From Trichopria drosophilae (taxonomy: Eukaryota > Arthropoda > Insecta > Hymenoptera > Diapriidae), in contig CM059584.1 of assembly GCA_030407085.1 (NCBI GenBank), positions 93,698,001 to 93,762,000 of the forward strand: DNA of 64,000 nucleotides, read 5' to 3'. Positions 1-11,280 of the stretch are shown in pieces. Position numbers and translations under genes: made by a program. Position 1 is the stretch's first letter; each line of letters begins with the position of its first letter. The notes under the pieces were generated by a model, which saw nothing but the letters and a program-made list of their open reading frames with translations, was not told the DNA's origin and searched no databases.

Positions 1-603
1 AAGAATTTAGGGTACAAGATAATTATACGGATTTGTACATATGTTTCATACCAATACATGCATATTTTTAAAATTGTACATTTCGTTTTTTTTACTTTGT
101 CTTATTTAATCCATAATGTAAACGCTGAGGTTAGTTTCATCATTGAATAATATTTTAATTTCTCTGTGGCATTCAGTATTAATTATTTTTCCTTTATTAT
201 GTGAGAATAATTAATGTATTCTGTGTAGATACATTGTATGAACGCCATTCGTAACCATTGGTTAGGACTTCCCGAGAATTCACAACTTAAAATTTCCTTC
301 GCGGGAACGAACAGTCAGATGTTCACTTGTCTACAATTTGCGCGATCGAACTGAAGCAACGGCAACAGGTCGACAGTGATTTGTCTGACGATAGTTTCAC
401 TGAGGCAATCTCCCCAAAATAAATAAATTTTCAAAGTCCGTTTAAACACAAAATCTAGTTTCAAAAATAATTATTTCTAGTACCATTCGATTCAGAAAAA
501 TATAACCTACCTCGTGATATAGCTCTTATGCGGGCTTTTAGATACACCCTGTATATATATATATATATAATAGGACGTTTCGGTAGATATATAAATACAC
601 ATC
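1..603. other. AT-rich intergenic DNA, no gene seen
   Basis: No coding frame with recognisable similarity was found on either strand. A short (TA)n run lies near 551-569. The only open frame of note, on the minus strand from about 507, is repetitive and overlaps the start of the minisatellite that follows. Confidence 0.5.
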
Positions 604-810
604 GTTGTCATCAAGAGATCGGATAGAAATGTATTCACTTGCGAGGAGAGCATCTGAACGATAATGGATACAGTTGTCATCAAGAGATCACAAAGAAACG
701 TATTCATTGGCAATGAGAGCGCCCGGACAATAATGGATAGAGGTGTAATCACAAGATCGGATAGAAATGTATTACATTTAGTACAGACAATAAATGGAAA
801 GAATTGGATA
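604..810. repeat. 69-bp tandem minisatellite, about three copies
   Basis: Three successive units begin at 604, 673 and 742, exactly 69 bp apart. Each opens with a GTTGTCATCAAGAGATC-like block followed by a GAAATGTATT-like block and ends near AATGGATA. The third unit is the most diverged. Because 69 is divisible by three, an open frame runs through the array, but the product resembles nothing I know. I read this as a minisatellite and not a gene. Confidence 0.75.
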
Positions 811-2984
811 AAAATGAAACGGATGGAACATGATAAACTTGTACATGGTAGATTTCGGATAAATAAATATTAATTTGGCATACTCATCATTTGCGGATGG
901 AATAGGATGGAACCGGATTGGAACTTTTCGTAAATCAGTTGGATGTAAACGTATTGTTTCTCTATCCAATATTCGGATAAAGAATTATTAAAATAATACG
1001 TTTAGAAAGCAGGGCGCAAGCAGATTGACTTGCAATCCTATCCATTTCTATCCATTTTTCTAAGCAGGGGCATAGCTGTGGCATCCGTTCCACTCTAATA
1101 TGGCGCTGTGCGCTCACGCTCGGCATTGGCCACGCAGCCTTTAAACTTCACTCGTTTCATCGAGCTTGAGTAATACCAAATTTCTTTCCGTGTAGGTAAA
1201 AATAATACTACAAGAGTTTTCAATTAAATCTTTACACTTACCATAAGCTGGTACTTCTAACGAAGCGTTGCAGACTCAGCTTTCTAACAAAAATCTAAGT
1301 GCAAAAGAACAAAACCTTGCCATAAAGAAAGAGCTGCAAGTGATTTCTTTAATAACAGAAATTGTCAGAAAAAATGAAACAACAAAAAATAAAGAACATA
1401 TCATTGTCAAATTATTTGATTGTGATGAATATCATATTAAATAATATAAAATAGACATATCTGATAAATAAAAACAATTAAAACCATAAAATTCACACTT
1501 TGTTTACATGTTTCATAACAGGGACATCATATATGAAAGAATGGAAACATACTACAATATTCCCTGCCCTAAGTTATACGGTTGGTTCTTTACTTATGGC
1601 AGAAGTTTGTCCAAAGTTATAGCCCCTCACTATCCCCACTTCCGTAACTTTGTTTATATCAGTGCAATGGATGCTTCTGTTTGCAAGTGGGACTCGGCGA
1701 GACAATGTAGTCGAGGAAGGAGAGGAATACACTAGTATAACTTTGGAGAAGGCGAACATATAACTCAGGATATGCATATAACTGTGTTAGATATAACTAT
1801 AAAAGGGCAGGGACTTCTGTAATGTGATACTGTATCATTATTAGGTCATTATATAACATGCAATACAAATTTTCAATATTTCTAATTTTTTAAATTTAAT
1901 TATATTGAAAATATCTAACCTCTCGTCAAAGTCTGTTTAATGATCGGGACATTTAACTTACGTTGTTTGTTTCCTGCAAAATTTGTTTGAAATGTTATTT
2001 CAAAAAATTATAACTTTAGAAATATAGACTTGTAATCAATTTTCTGTTGAAGTAAGGTAGTTCTACTGGTATTCTCTGTTCAGTATAAAGACTTTCTTAT
2101 TTTTCCTTGTTAAATAGTTCAAGCATAAAGATGGAATTTTCATGATTTAAAACGTATCCTGTTTTTATTCCAGCATTAATATGAAGTAAGAACACCGGTG
2201 ACCCTTTTTATACACTTATATTATGACAAAGCAAATGTAATTATTAGATGTCTTCAACACTAAAGAATTCTACAAAGCATGTGAATTTGGATCTGTAAAC
2301 ACTTACACAGACTTTCAATGAAGGTTATGCTACAGTATCTTTTACTAAAATAAGCAAAACTCTTTGTAGAGAATAAAATATTATTATTAACGTCTTTATT
2401 GTGAATAAACATATTGTTTACATACGTTAATCAACCCGATTAGTTATATTTCAACAGTTAATATCTTCAAATTTCATTCGATAGTTTATTATTTTTTGAC
2501 GAATTTCAACAAGCTTATACTCCTATCTATTAAAATCTGTTTTTTTTTTTCAAGTTTCTCTAAGATAGTTAACAATTAAAAATTTCTACTTCGTGTCTCC
2601 CGATGAGGCTTAGCCAAAAAAGCCCATGTTAAAGTACTCGATTTTAGTGACTAATTTGTAATTTTTTTGGTCGATATATGATCCTCAAAGTTAATAGATA
2701 GTTTCCGCACGTCCTCTCATTGTACTCTCACAGTAATATTCAGTATTTCTTAAATTTTCTAAGAACTAGCCGAACCACCTTTAAGTATATAATTTTATAT
2801 ACTTTTTCAGGAAAAAATTGTACGTACGCATGGAACCTGAAATTTCACATTCTTCATATTAACAATTTTCTATTTTTAATATATTTTATCCAGTATCCAA
2901 ATATTGCAAACAGTACGCAACCTTCCAAGAGTTTTGTTTTGTGAAGAGCAAAATTATTCTGAAATGAAAAAGTGCACTATTAAT
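811..2984. other. AT-rich DNA without recognisable genes
   Basis: Short open frames occur (for example 1508-1735), but none has a recognisable motif or coding texture. Around 795-1060 there are several scattered copies of GGATRGAA-like words in both orientations, perhaps remnants of the adjacent minisatellite or of an old inverted-repeat element. I see no element ends. Confidence 0.45.
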
Positions 2985-4525
2985 TAATTTTTAAACATTA
3001 ATTTTACTCCTTTTGAGTGCGAAATACCAGCAGATAAAGAATCCGAAATCCTAAGTTACTTAGAGATGCCGTCAGTGGAATCAGAGTCGATCAATATTAT
3101 AAATATACGAGAGGTGAAAACCATAATTGAAGGATTACAGTCAAGAAAGGCTCCTGGGTTTGATCTTATCACAAGTCGAATATTGAAAGAATTACCAAAA
3201 AAAGCAATCAGATTGATGACTATTTTATACAATGCATCACTGAGATTAAGATACTTTCCTGATTTATGGAAAGTCGCACAGATTGATATGATCCTAAAAC
3301 CAGGGAAAAAAACCAGAGGGAGTAAAGTCTTACAGGCCTTTTAGCATTCTACCAATACTCTCAAAAGTTTTTGAGAACCTCATATTAAAACGTTTGATGC
3401 TAGTATTAGAGAAAAGACAAATAATCCCAGATTGTCAGTTTGAATTTGGGAAGAAGCATGGGACTGTTGAACAGATTCATAATGTGGTCAAGACAATCGA
3501 TAAAGCAATAGAAGAAAAGGAGTATTGCTCTGCAGCCTTCTTGGACATTAGTCAAGCGTTTGATAAGGTTTGGCATGCAGGACTTCTCTATAAAATCAAA
3601 AGAAATTTACCTCATAGTTTTTACTTAATACTGAAGTCTTATATTAGCAATAGATACTTTCTAGTTAAACAGAAAGAAGAACTGACTGGACTATTTACTA
3701 TCAAATCAGGAGTCCCACGAGGCAGTGTCTTAGGACCGATTCTGTACTTGCTCTACACGGCAGATCTTCCACTGACACCAAAAACAGAAGTAGCTACATT
3801 TGCTGATGACACAGTAATTATTGCAACACACGAAAATCCTGTAACGGCTTCACTCTACCTTCAAAACCATCTCGACCTGATGCAAAAATGGTTAAAAACA
3901 TGGCCTATTAAAGCCAATGAAACCAAATCAACGCATGTAACATTCACTACACGAAAAGGAAATTGTCCACCAGTATTGCTTAAGAATCAAAATCTACCTC
4001 AAACAGAAGATGTTAAATATCTTGGCATGTATCTCGAAAGAAGGCTGATGTGGAGAAAACATATTTGGACAAAACGGAAACAGCTTGGACTGAAATTTAA
4101 GAAAATGTATTGGCTACTTGGGAGAAACTCCCAGTTATCCCTAGAAAACAAAGTACTGTTGTATAAGACAATACTAAAGCCTGTTTAGACCCACGGGATA
4201 CAGCTGTGGGGTAGTGCTTCTATCTCAAATATTGAGATCATACATCCTTGGTATGTACCAAATCAGGTAATTCACAATGATCTGGAAGTGCAGTGAAAAA
4301 CATCTAGTGCGACGGCGTAATTACCCAAATAAGAAAGTAGTAAACTTACTAGACCACAGTACAATTACACAACGATTAAAAAAAACACACCCACTTGACC
4401 TTCCGACAAGATTCAAATAGAAATTATGGAGACTTACTAAGAATAAATAAAGCATTGTCTTTAATGATCCGAAAAGACTACTGCTTGTGGGTTGCTCTCT
4501 TCAAAGTGTTAATTTATAGGGCCCA
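2985..4525 (+). pseudogene. Jockey-type LINE, broken reverse transcriptase (5' truncated)
   Basis: This is the C-terminal part of a non-LTR retrotransposon ORF2: the reverse transcriptase that would copy the element's RNA at a nicked target. Visible in order are a fingers segment with RKAPGFDLIT (about 3150), LDISQAFDKVW (about 3540), SGVPRGSVLGP (about 3705) and the catalytic box FADD (3799-3810), then a thumb with YLGMYLERR. The frame shifts by one base in an A-run near 3305-3313. A TAG at 4186-4188 interrupts the conserved KPxWTHGIQLWG motif. Downstream, WYVPNQVIHNDL and VNLLDHSTITQRL are still readable to about 4425, with a small deletion before WYVPN. The endonuclease and ORF1 are missing. 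Jockey clade is my best assignment. The copy is inactive. Confidence 0.85.
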
Positions 4526-7060
4526 AAAATTTTGCTTATTGTCCCCCCGACATGCCTCATGAAACAAAAAAATAAAAATAAAAATGTATAAATTAAATTT
4601 TTAAACAAATAACCAATTTAAAATTGTTATTTCTAATATTTCCCTCCATTGTTACACCATAAATTAAAGTATTTTTACTAAACTTTTAATGTAATGCGCA
4701 GATTTGCATTATGGTAACGAAAATTTCGATGCTTTAAATCTCTATTAATTTAATTATTTTAAATCATATAATTTGTGTTGTACACACAACATTAATTATT
4801 TTTCTAACATGCACTCATTTTTTAACATTCATGCATGCCCACAATCTGATTTGTTTAATAAAAAACTGAAGTTTTGAATGTAATGATATCATGAACTAAT
4901 TTTTTAACATAAATATCACATTTAAGGTGGGTTATAAACAAAAATATGCAATATTTATTTATTCTTACTTCTTGTTGTGCCTGTGTTGTAACTTGTAGAG
5001 CATGCTGCTCATTATTCATGTTTCATGGAGTTAAACCTGCAGATCAGATATACTTTCCATCCCCCTATCTACAAAATAAAGTATTATAATTAAATATGTT
5101 GTGTTTGTAATTTATAAATCTATAATTCAGTTGAAAAGGTCACGTAATGGTAATTTCAGTAAACTGACAATAAAGCACGTTATTACAGAATGTGGGTTTG
5201 AAATTATCTGGCTCTTAATTTTTAATATCATATTCATAACAGAAGAAAAGATTACATTTAAACGTGTAGGGCAAAACAAATTTTTATATTTCGATAAAAG
5301 TCTTTCGTAGGTTTATTATATTTCTTACACATAAAATAAATTTTCATTTATCTTTTATTATAATTTGAATGATTATTTAAAAATAATTATTTTTGTACAA
5401 ATGTATATATATATTTTTTCTGAATAAACCGTGAAACAATTTAGGCTTCAAGTTACGAATACATGCTTATGATACTAATTTTGGAAAAGAAAGTTATAAA
5501 TATTAAAATAAAACATAATTTATTCAAACTAAACGTAATATTTTAAGAGCATGTTAATCCATTTCCTTATTTGTTCTACATCATCATGAGCTGTGATAGT
5601 ACTTAATTTATTGGAAAATTGTTATAGTTTTTTAAAACTTTATCAACAAGTAAAACATTGCATATATAATATTTGCTCCCAATTATAGCACAATCACGTT
5701 TTCTGATATGGTCAAGGCTTATGGAAAAAGGAAGAATATTTCTAAAGTTGTATATACCAAAAAAGTGTGATTATGTTAATTATGATTAGTTAGGCTTCTA
5801 ATTTTTCTTTTTGGTTAATGGATAAAAAAACGCAAGCCTGAAGAAAGCAGTCTGAAAGTCATCAATGTTAACATACTAAAATTTATTTGTTAAAAATAAT
5901 CTTTTTAAATTAAGATAATTTACAAAAATTAATATTGCAACCCTTATTTAATAGAAGAGTAACTTGTAAAGAGCAATGAATCGCAGGATGAAACATTTTC
6001 CAAATGCAGGTTGTTGAAAGAAGGCAACATGACAAAGTGCAACATATTTCAGTAGAAATCTTAAGTTTTGTAAAAATACTCCATGTATCAAAACTTTCTT
6101 TGGGTAACATTTACTACGGAACGTACGAAAAATACTAGCATATGAGACATGCACAGAGATGACCAACACGACAAAAGAGGCTGCGTATTCGTGCAAAATG
6201 GTGGTCGATTTCCTAAAAATTTATAAACTTAACCATCAAAGGAAACTATGATCATATATGGTTTAGGACCATATTTGAGATAATTATGTTTTTTTGCCGC
6301 GAATTAATGAAGTGGTCAATGATCGATTTTGCGCATTTTACAGATGCGTGGGGGACGCCTCTCATCTGCCTCTTGACGTCTCACCTCGCTCCCATACCCA
6401 CAGTTAAAATTACGGCGATTGGGCGTTGCGAGATTACAGGCATAATGTATGACTAGTGAATAATGCCAATAACGATTATGAAATATTCGCAGGATTTAAA
6501 ATAGTTCGAATTTTAGAGAATGGTAATATGGAGTATACTTACTTAGCTGAAGATCCTACATTACAGAAAATCCACGACTGTCATGGCGTCCCACTTATAC
6601 CCCGCAAGATCGGTGACATTGTTACTTTCTTTGTCTATCGCATTGCCTATATTCCATTGCCTGTCCTGTTTTCCCTCTCCCGTTCAAAAGACAGTCAAGG
6701 CGAATTAAAGAATGCTTAAGGTTGTGTTTAATGAGTATTTTACGGCAAATTTATGCAAGTTTCTAAATTTGTGGCGAAAAATTCAAATAGTTTATTAACT
6801 TTTTACTCTAATGAAATTAGTATTTGAAGCTGGGAATAAAAGTTTGCGAGGTTGGAATCAATGCGCGCGCAAAATTCAATTGCGCGCGCAACTCCATTGC
6901 AAGGAGAGTGATAGCACACTGCACAGATTAATAACAGATCGCTAAAGGGTTTTTTTTTATGTCGCGCTTTTCTGAGGTCCCATTACCGACGCTACTTGCA
7001 AATGGGCGGTTGACAATACCGACCGTACTTGCAACTTTTTCAGACTCAAACCTTTTCAGG
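4526..7060. other. AT-rich DNA; one GCGC-rich hairpin, no gene called
   Basis: Mostly AT-rich. A short inverted repeat with arms TGCGCGCGCAA and TTGCGCGCGCA lies at about 6863-6892. An 87-codon frame starts at 6456 but has no recognised domain and I do not call it a gene. The block 6300-6460 is less AT-rich without explanation. Confidence 0.4.
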
Positions 7061-7062
7061 TA

Positions 7063-7331
7063 CAGTAATCCTTCCCTTATTCTAATTTGTCCAGTCAGGC
7101 AAGATGGCGGCCGTCTTCCCTTATTCTAATTTTCTCCTCTCCCCCACTAGTAAAATTTGCTCTCTCACTATTGTCTCTTTTTCCTTTGTTGCGCATACGC
7201 CGTTATTTTTATTTAGAAAATGCACACGTCAACTCACGTCAGTGGGGAGAACGCGTGAGGGGAAATACTAGAATAGGAAAAGAGAAAAAATTAGAATAAG
7301 GGAAGACATTAGAATAAGGGAAGGACTACTG
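7063..7331. mobile_element. pogo/Tigger-type MITE with TA target duplication
   Basis: A 269-bp non-coding element with terminal inverted repeats CAGTAATCCTTCCCTTATTC (left) and CAGTAGTCCTTCCCTTATTC (right, complement), bounded by TA at 7061-7062 and 7332-7333. The CAGTA start plus TA duplication is typical of pogo/Tigger elements. The block CCTTCCCTTATTCTAAT is repeated a second time inside each arm, so each terminus is itself a small direct repeat. The left arm carries about 26 extra bases between the copies. Confidence 0.8.
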
Positions 7332-7333
7332 TA

Positions 7334-7883
7334 CATTTTATCGACTGGACTTGCAACTTTTTGTATATATATGTATATTCGTACTTGAAACCTATTCACA
7401 TTACCGGCTTCACATAACATCACAAATATCCGCAAAATGCACAAATAAACGCCTACTTTTATTTAATTATAAATCGTGCAGTAAAATATTTTTTCATTAA
7501 CATCAAAATACTGTTTGCAAGGTACTTGCGCTGTAACAAACGGTCGATCATTACATTTCGATAATTTTTTAATTTATTAAACATGATATTCTAATAATAA
7601 CAATATGGTTAATTTAAGATGTACCGAAAATTAGTTTGGAGAATAATATTTCAGACTTTCCGATAACTTCTGTCAATAAACTAAGGATATATTATACTTT
7701 AAGGTCATTGTTGAAAAACAATACACAAAAATGATAATTTTATAGCATTTAATCCTACACGATTACTGAGAATGAATTCATTCCAGGAATTTTTTTTCCT
7801 GTATTATCTGAAAAATAGAAATGTTAATGTTTCGGAAAGAATCCCTAAAACTAATTTCGAGGGGAAAAAATGAGGAAAAAAAT
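7334..7883. other. AT-rich DNA, no feature seen
   Basis: Low-complexity AT-rich sequence with no open frame of interest. The words TACTTGCAA and ACTTGCAACTTTTT recur on both sides of the neighbouring MITE (about 6988-7045 and 7346-7360), so the MITE lies inside an older small repeat. Confidence 0.4.
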
Positions 7884-7968
7884 GTTTGTACCGGCGGGGA
7901 ATCAAACCCGAGTTAACTACTTTGAAACTCACAGACTTAGCTCGCACGGCCACAGTCACGTTACAAAC
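7884..7968 (-). tRNA. tRNA-like sequence (pseudo-tRNA or SINE head)
   Basis: Read on the minus strand, the 85-nt block begins GTTTGTA and ends TACAAAC, a perfect 7-bp acceptor stem. It contains an A-box-like TGGCCGTGCG and a B-box-like GGTTTGATTCC. The consensus B box is GGTTCGANTCC, so one key T-loop base is changed. The general layout, with TGGCC followed by GCGAGC, recalls leucine or serine tRNAs. I cannot assign an anticodon safely. It could be a decayed tRNA gene or the head of a tRNA-derived SINE. tRNAscan-SE would decide. Confidence 0.45.
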
Positions 7969-8238
7969 ACGCTTCCTAAATAATTATATAAAGCTAATGT
8001 TCAGCACTGAGAGTACTTGAAGTGGACGAAAAAATTTTCAAGATTTCAAATTTATTCTGTAGTATGTAACATTTTTATTAAAATAAATATAGTACTAATC
8101 TAGCATCATACTTTATGTAATGTTATAAAATTAATAATTAATAGTGAATAATGTTTACTACAAATTATTAGAAACTTTTATTTCGCCAGTTTCCTTGCAA
8201 ATTCTAATATTTACAGTTTTCCCTAAATTAAAAAATAA

Positions 8239-9845
8239 TTAGCGATTTAATGAAAACGGATTTGTTTTTACATTTATGTTGCTGGACTTCAGATTCAGTA
8301 ACGCACTAAGGGAATCTGAGAAAATTGTTGCGTTCTCAATGTTTTTGAATTTGACTATATCTAGCGCATAATTTATCGCCGCACTCTCCGCAGTGAATAT
8401 CGAACACATTTTATCACAACTTATACTTTTTTCCAATTTTAGTATCGGACAGTATACGGAACACCTGTACTCTCATTTTCGCTCACTTTACTACCATCCG
8501 TAAAAATCGCGCAAATGCCACTGTTTTTTATTAAGTCTTGAACAATAATGTCTGGACTCATACATTTTTGTAGCTTTTGCCCAAATTCAATATTAATTGG
8601 AACTGCTTTGTATGTGGTTTGAAAGTCATAGCAGTACGAGTTATATTTCGTGTTAGCATCTACTTTATCTTTTGCACCCATAACGCCAAGTATGCAGAGA
8701 ACAATTAACCTGTTTGAAGCCTTAGAACTGTTAGATAATGTAGTATAAAATTGCATAACATTTCTGTAGGTCAGAGAGCCTGTGTTTGACAATACTTTAA
8801 TAAAAAACATATTGCCTAAATACATGTATCTTTCGCGTATTAGGGTTAGTTTTGATTCACCATGAATGATGTTTGTGGGAGTAGACATCCTATAACCCAA
8901 AGCAATTCTGAGTCGTGCATTTTGAATTTTCTGTAGCATATCTCTGATGCCCTGATTCTGCGGATAATAGATGAAACTGCCATTATCAAGTATTGATCGA
9001 ATAAAAGATTTGTACAGTATTACAAGGGTATCAGGGTTTGAACCCCACCATGTACCACATAGGAATCTGATTATATTTAGGGCTTTATTACATCTTGCTT
9101 TAAGTGTTACGCACTGTTGTTTAAACGTTAGCCTGTAATAAAAGGTCACACCAAGAAATCTTGTTGTTGTGCTTGATTTTACAATTGCTCCTTCAACATC
9201 GATACTTACACTGCCATGTTTAATATGTTTTTTACAGTTGTTAAAATGCAGTAACTCAGTCTTACTTGGGGCTAACTCTAATCCCAGGGTCCGTAAATTT
9301 TCGGCAATTATTTTGATTGACTTCTCAATCAAACTTTTGCCTCTTTCGAGAGAAAAAATTTACATAAATCGCTATGTCTTCTGCGAATTGTGAAGCTTTT
9401 ACAGCGAACGGCAGGTTTTTCAGTATACCTGATACATATATAATGTACAGTAGTGGGCTGAGCACCCCTCCCTGCGTAACTCCCTTATGACCTACTCTAT
9501 AATTGTTTTGTAAGCAGGCGGCGTGTATTATTCTGTTATGAGTAGTGTATTTGACAAATTCGGTGATACTGCCAGGGCAGCCTATTCTTGACAGTTCAAC
9601 TAGTAAGAAATGTATTTTGACGTTGTCAAATGCACCTCTCACATCTAGAAAGGCCGCTAAGACTTGTTGTTTTTTTAGAAAAGCTGCATCAACTTTTAGC
9701 GTTAAATTGGTGTGGTTATCTGCGCAAGAGTGCCCCTGTCTGAAACCGTGTTGATTTTCAGGTAAAACATTTTTTACCTCAGCCCACCACTGCAGTCTAT
9801 TTTTTAGAAGGGTTTCAAAGAGTTTGCCTAAGCATGAGGTTAATG
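8239..9845 (-). pseudogene. I-like LINE fragment: reverse transcriptase plus RNase H
   Basis: Minus-strand remains of a LINE ORF2, 5' truncated near 9845 and 3' truncated near 8239. In reading order: GKLFETLL and QHGFR (about 9730-9830), RGAFDNVK (about 9630), GVTQGGVLSPLLY (about 9470), the polymerase box as FAED instead of FADD (about 9373), a thumb with RFLGVTFYYRL, and an RNase H domain opening with AIFTDGSK (about 8490) and continuing with TAESAAINYAL and FSDSLSALLNL. Frames break near 9330 and 8437. The presence of RNase H suggests an I-group element. The first catalytic aspartate of the YxDD-type box is replaced by glutamate, which together with the frameshifts marks it as dead. Confidence 0.8.
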
Positions 9846-10702
9846 CACTTTAAATCGTCATATCGTCCGTTAAAGAAATATTTTTAAAAATTGGTACTTT
9901 GGAAATCATTAAATCAAACGTTCTTACAAAATAAACGTTATATACTTTTCAGGTTAACTGTTGTTTTACCAAAAATCGATCAAATTCCGGCGAATTTAAA
10001 TTTAACATGAAAATAATGTTTTTAAATAATTATTTAAAATTATTAATAAATATTCATACGTTTTTAAATAATTGTATTTCATGCCTCTTCTTGATGATCA
10101 ATATGTAGTATCACTGCCGCACACGTTTTTCAACAAGGGTCAAAGTTGGAAAAAAAGAATTCCTTCTATAGATTTGATAATCTACGTGAAGTTGTTCGTT
10201 GTTCATTCTTTCGTCTTGTGCGGGAGATGTCACAAGCGTTCGTTTTCTCAGTGCATATATTGTATAAAAAAAAGATACGAGTTCATCAGATTCGCGCGAA
10301 AGAAAGATCAAGAAATTCAGGATAAAATTGAAGAGGAAACACGTAGAAGATATAAAAGATAAAAAAAAGAAGTTCTTGATATTATGACAGCTCACCACGT
10401 CGTTGTTATGATTATAAGCGTGATGTCAATGATCATCCTATTTACGAAAGTTAGTTTACACCAAATAAAAAGTAAAAAGAAGCAGTCTTTAATAAATAAG
10501 GGAGGTTAATATAATATAACCTTGTAAAATTCTCTGATAAATTTGTGTACAAAATTGAATGATCAATATTTTAAAAATGAAATATATATTTTGAAAATTT
10601 TGAAAAGTTTCGTAGTATTATTTATTTACTAAAATTGCTTTATTATTTAGATTAAACATTTATCGTTTATTTATTTACATAATGGAATTGTACATATATG
10701 TC
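9846..10702. other. AT-rich DNA, possible 3' flank of the old hAT gene
   Basis: No convincing gene. A 96-codon plus-strand frame at 10072-10362 contains CGRCHKRSFSQCIYC but is not recognised and overlaps a similar-sized minus frame, so I leave it uncalled. The stretch lies just 3' of the Ac-like hAT pseudogene (minus strand) and may include its terminus, which I could not locate. Confidence 0.35.
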
Positions 10703-10864
10703 TTAATCGAGCATTGTAGCTACAATCTTTGAACGCTGTATGCATGTAACCCATGAATTTAAACATAACAAAGTACGTGCTGATTCGGCATTCAAACGGT
10801 TTCGGTGTTTCCTGATAAGCGATGCTCGTGAAAATAACCTTTCCGCAGGTACTGATGTGTCAGG
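10703..10864 (-). pseudogene. Ac-like hAT transposase, C-terminal piece (split gene)
   Basis: Minus-strand reading gives SVPAERLFSRASL followed by RNRLNAES and a stop at 10703-10705. This is the hAT C-terminal dimerisation motif. The preceding half lies 14.6 kb away at 25433-26990. Removing the intervening element (10865-25432) and one copy of the 8-bp duplication GTGTCAGG makes the frame read MAKDFLATPDTSVPAER, a perfect continuation. This shows that the big hAT jumped into the older hAT gene. Confidence 0.88.
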
Positions 10865-10973
10865 CAGGGTTGCCAGATTCTTTGCCGTCAGAGTCGCCGT
10901 TCATGTCGCCTAAAGTCGCCGTTTTGCGGCGGCGTTCATGTCGCCTAAAAGCGCCGTTCTTGTCGCCTAAAGT

Positions 10974-11137
10974 TAAGGTACTAGATATATGAGTATTCCC
11001 AACCGCCTTGCTGGGTCCCATAAACTACAGCATATACTATAGTCTCGTAGAGGCTTAATAACATACAGCGCCATCTACCTTTCTAATCAGGCGGACCCAA
11101 GGTGGCGGATGAGAATACCTGTATATCTAGTGCTCTA
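10974..11137. mobile_element. hAT-type MITE, 164 bp
   Basis: Inverted ends TAAGGTACTAGATATA (left) and TAGAGCACTAGATATA (right, complement), followed by matching GTATTC and CCGCC blocks, flanked by CCTAAAGT (10966-10973) and ACTAAAGT (11137-11144). Seven of eight bases match. Length, terminus style and flank fit a small non-autonomous hAT. The exact right border is uncertain by one base. Confidence 0.65.
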
Positions 11138-11223
11138 CTAAAGTCGCTTTTTGAGAAAAGTAGCGCTGATAATAAAGGAGGGAAGTATTCTTACGTGCAC
11201 GTTCTATATGTACTCGTTCATTG

Positions 11224-11258
11224 CACTGATCTATATAATATTATTATATAGATCAGTG
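11224..11258. repeat. Perfect 16-bp-arm hairpin
   Basis: Arms CACTGATCTATATAAT (11224-11239) and ATTATATAGATCAGTG (11243-11258) are perfect complements around a 3-base loop. The flanking words TTCATTG also recur on both sides. Function unknown; it may be the relic of a very small inverted-repeat element. Confidence 0.7.
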
Positions 11259-11280
11259 GTTCATTGTGCTCAGGACCTTA

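Noticed and set aside
604..873. Frame across the minisatellite as a repeat protein
   Set aside because: No signal for expression and quick divergence of unit three; the multiple-of-three unit is enough to keep it open.
6456..6719. 87-codon plus-strand frame as a host gene
   Set aside because: No recognisable domain, no splice context, and length within chance expectation for this window.
10072..10398. Overlapping plus and minus frames of about 95 codons as small genes
   Set aside because: Both strands are open over the same bases, and neither product is recognised; likely chance.
10880..10975. TCGCC repeats as a CRISPR-like or promoter array
   Set aside because: They lie just inside hAT ends, recur at the other end, and fit subterminal transposase-binding repeats; the organism is eukaryotic.
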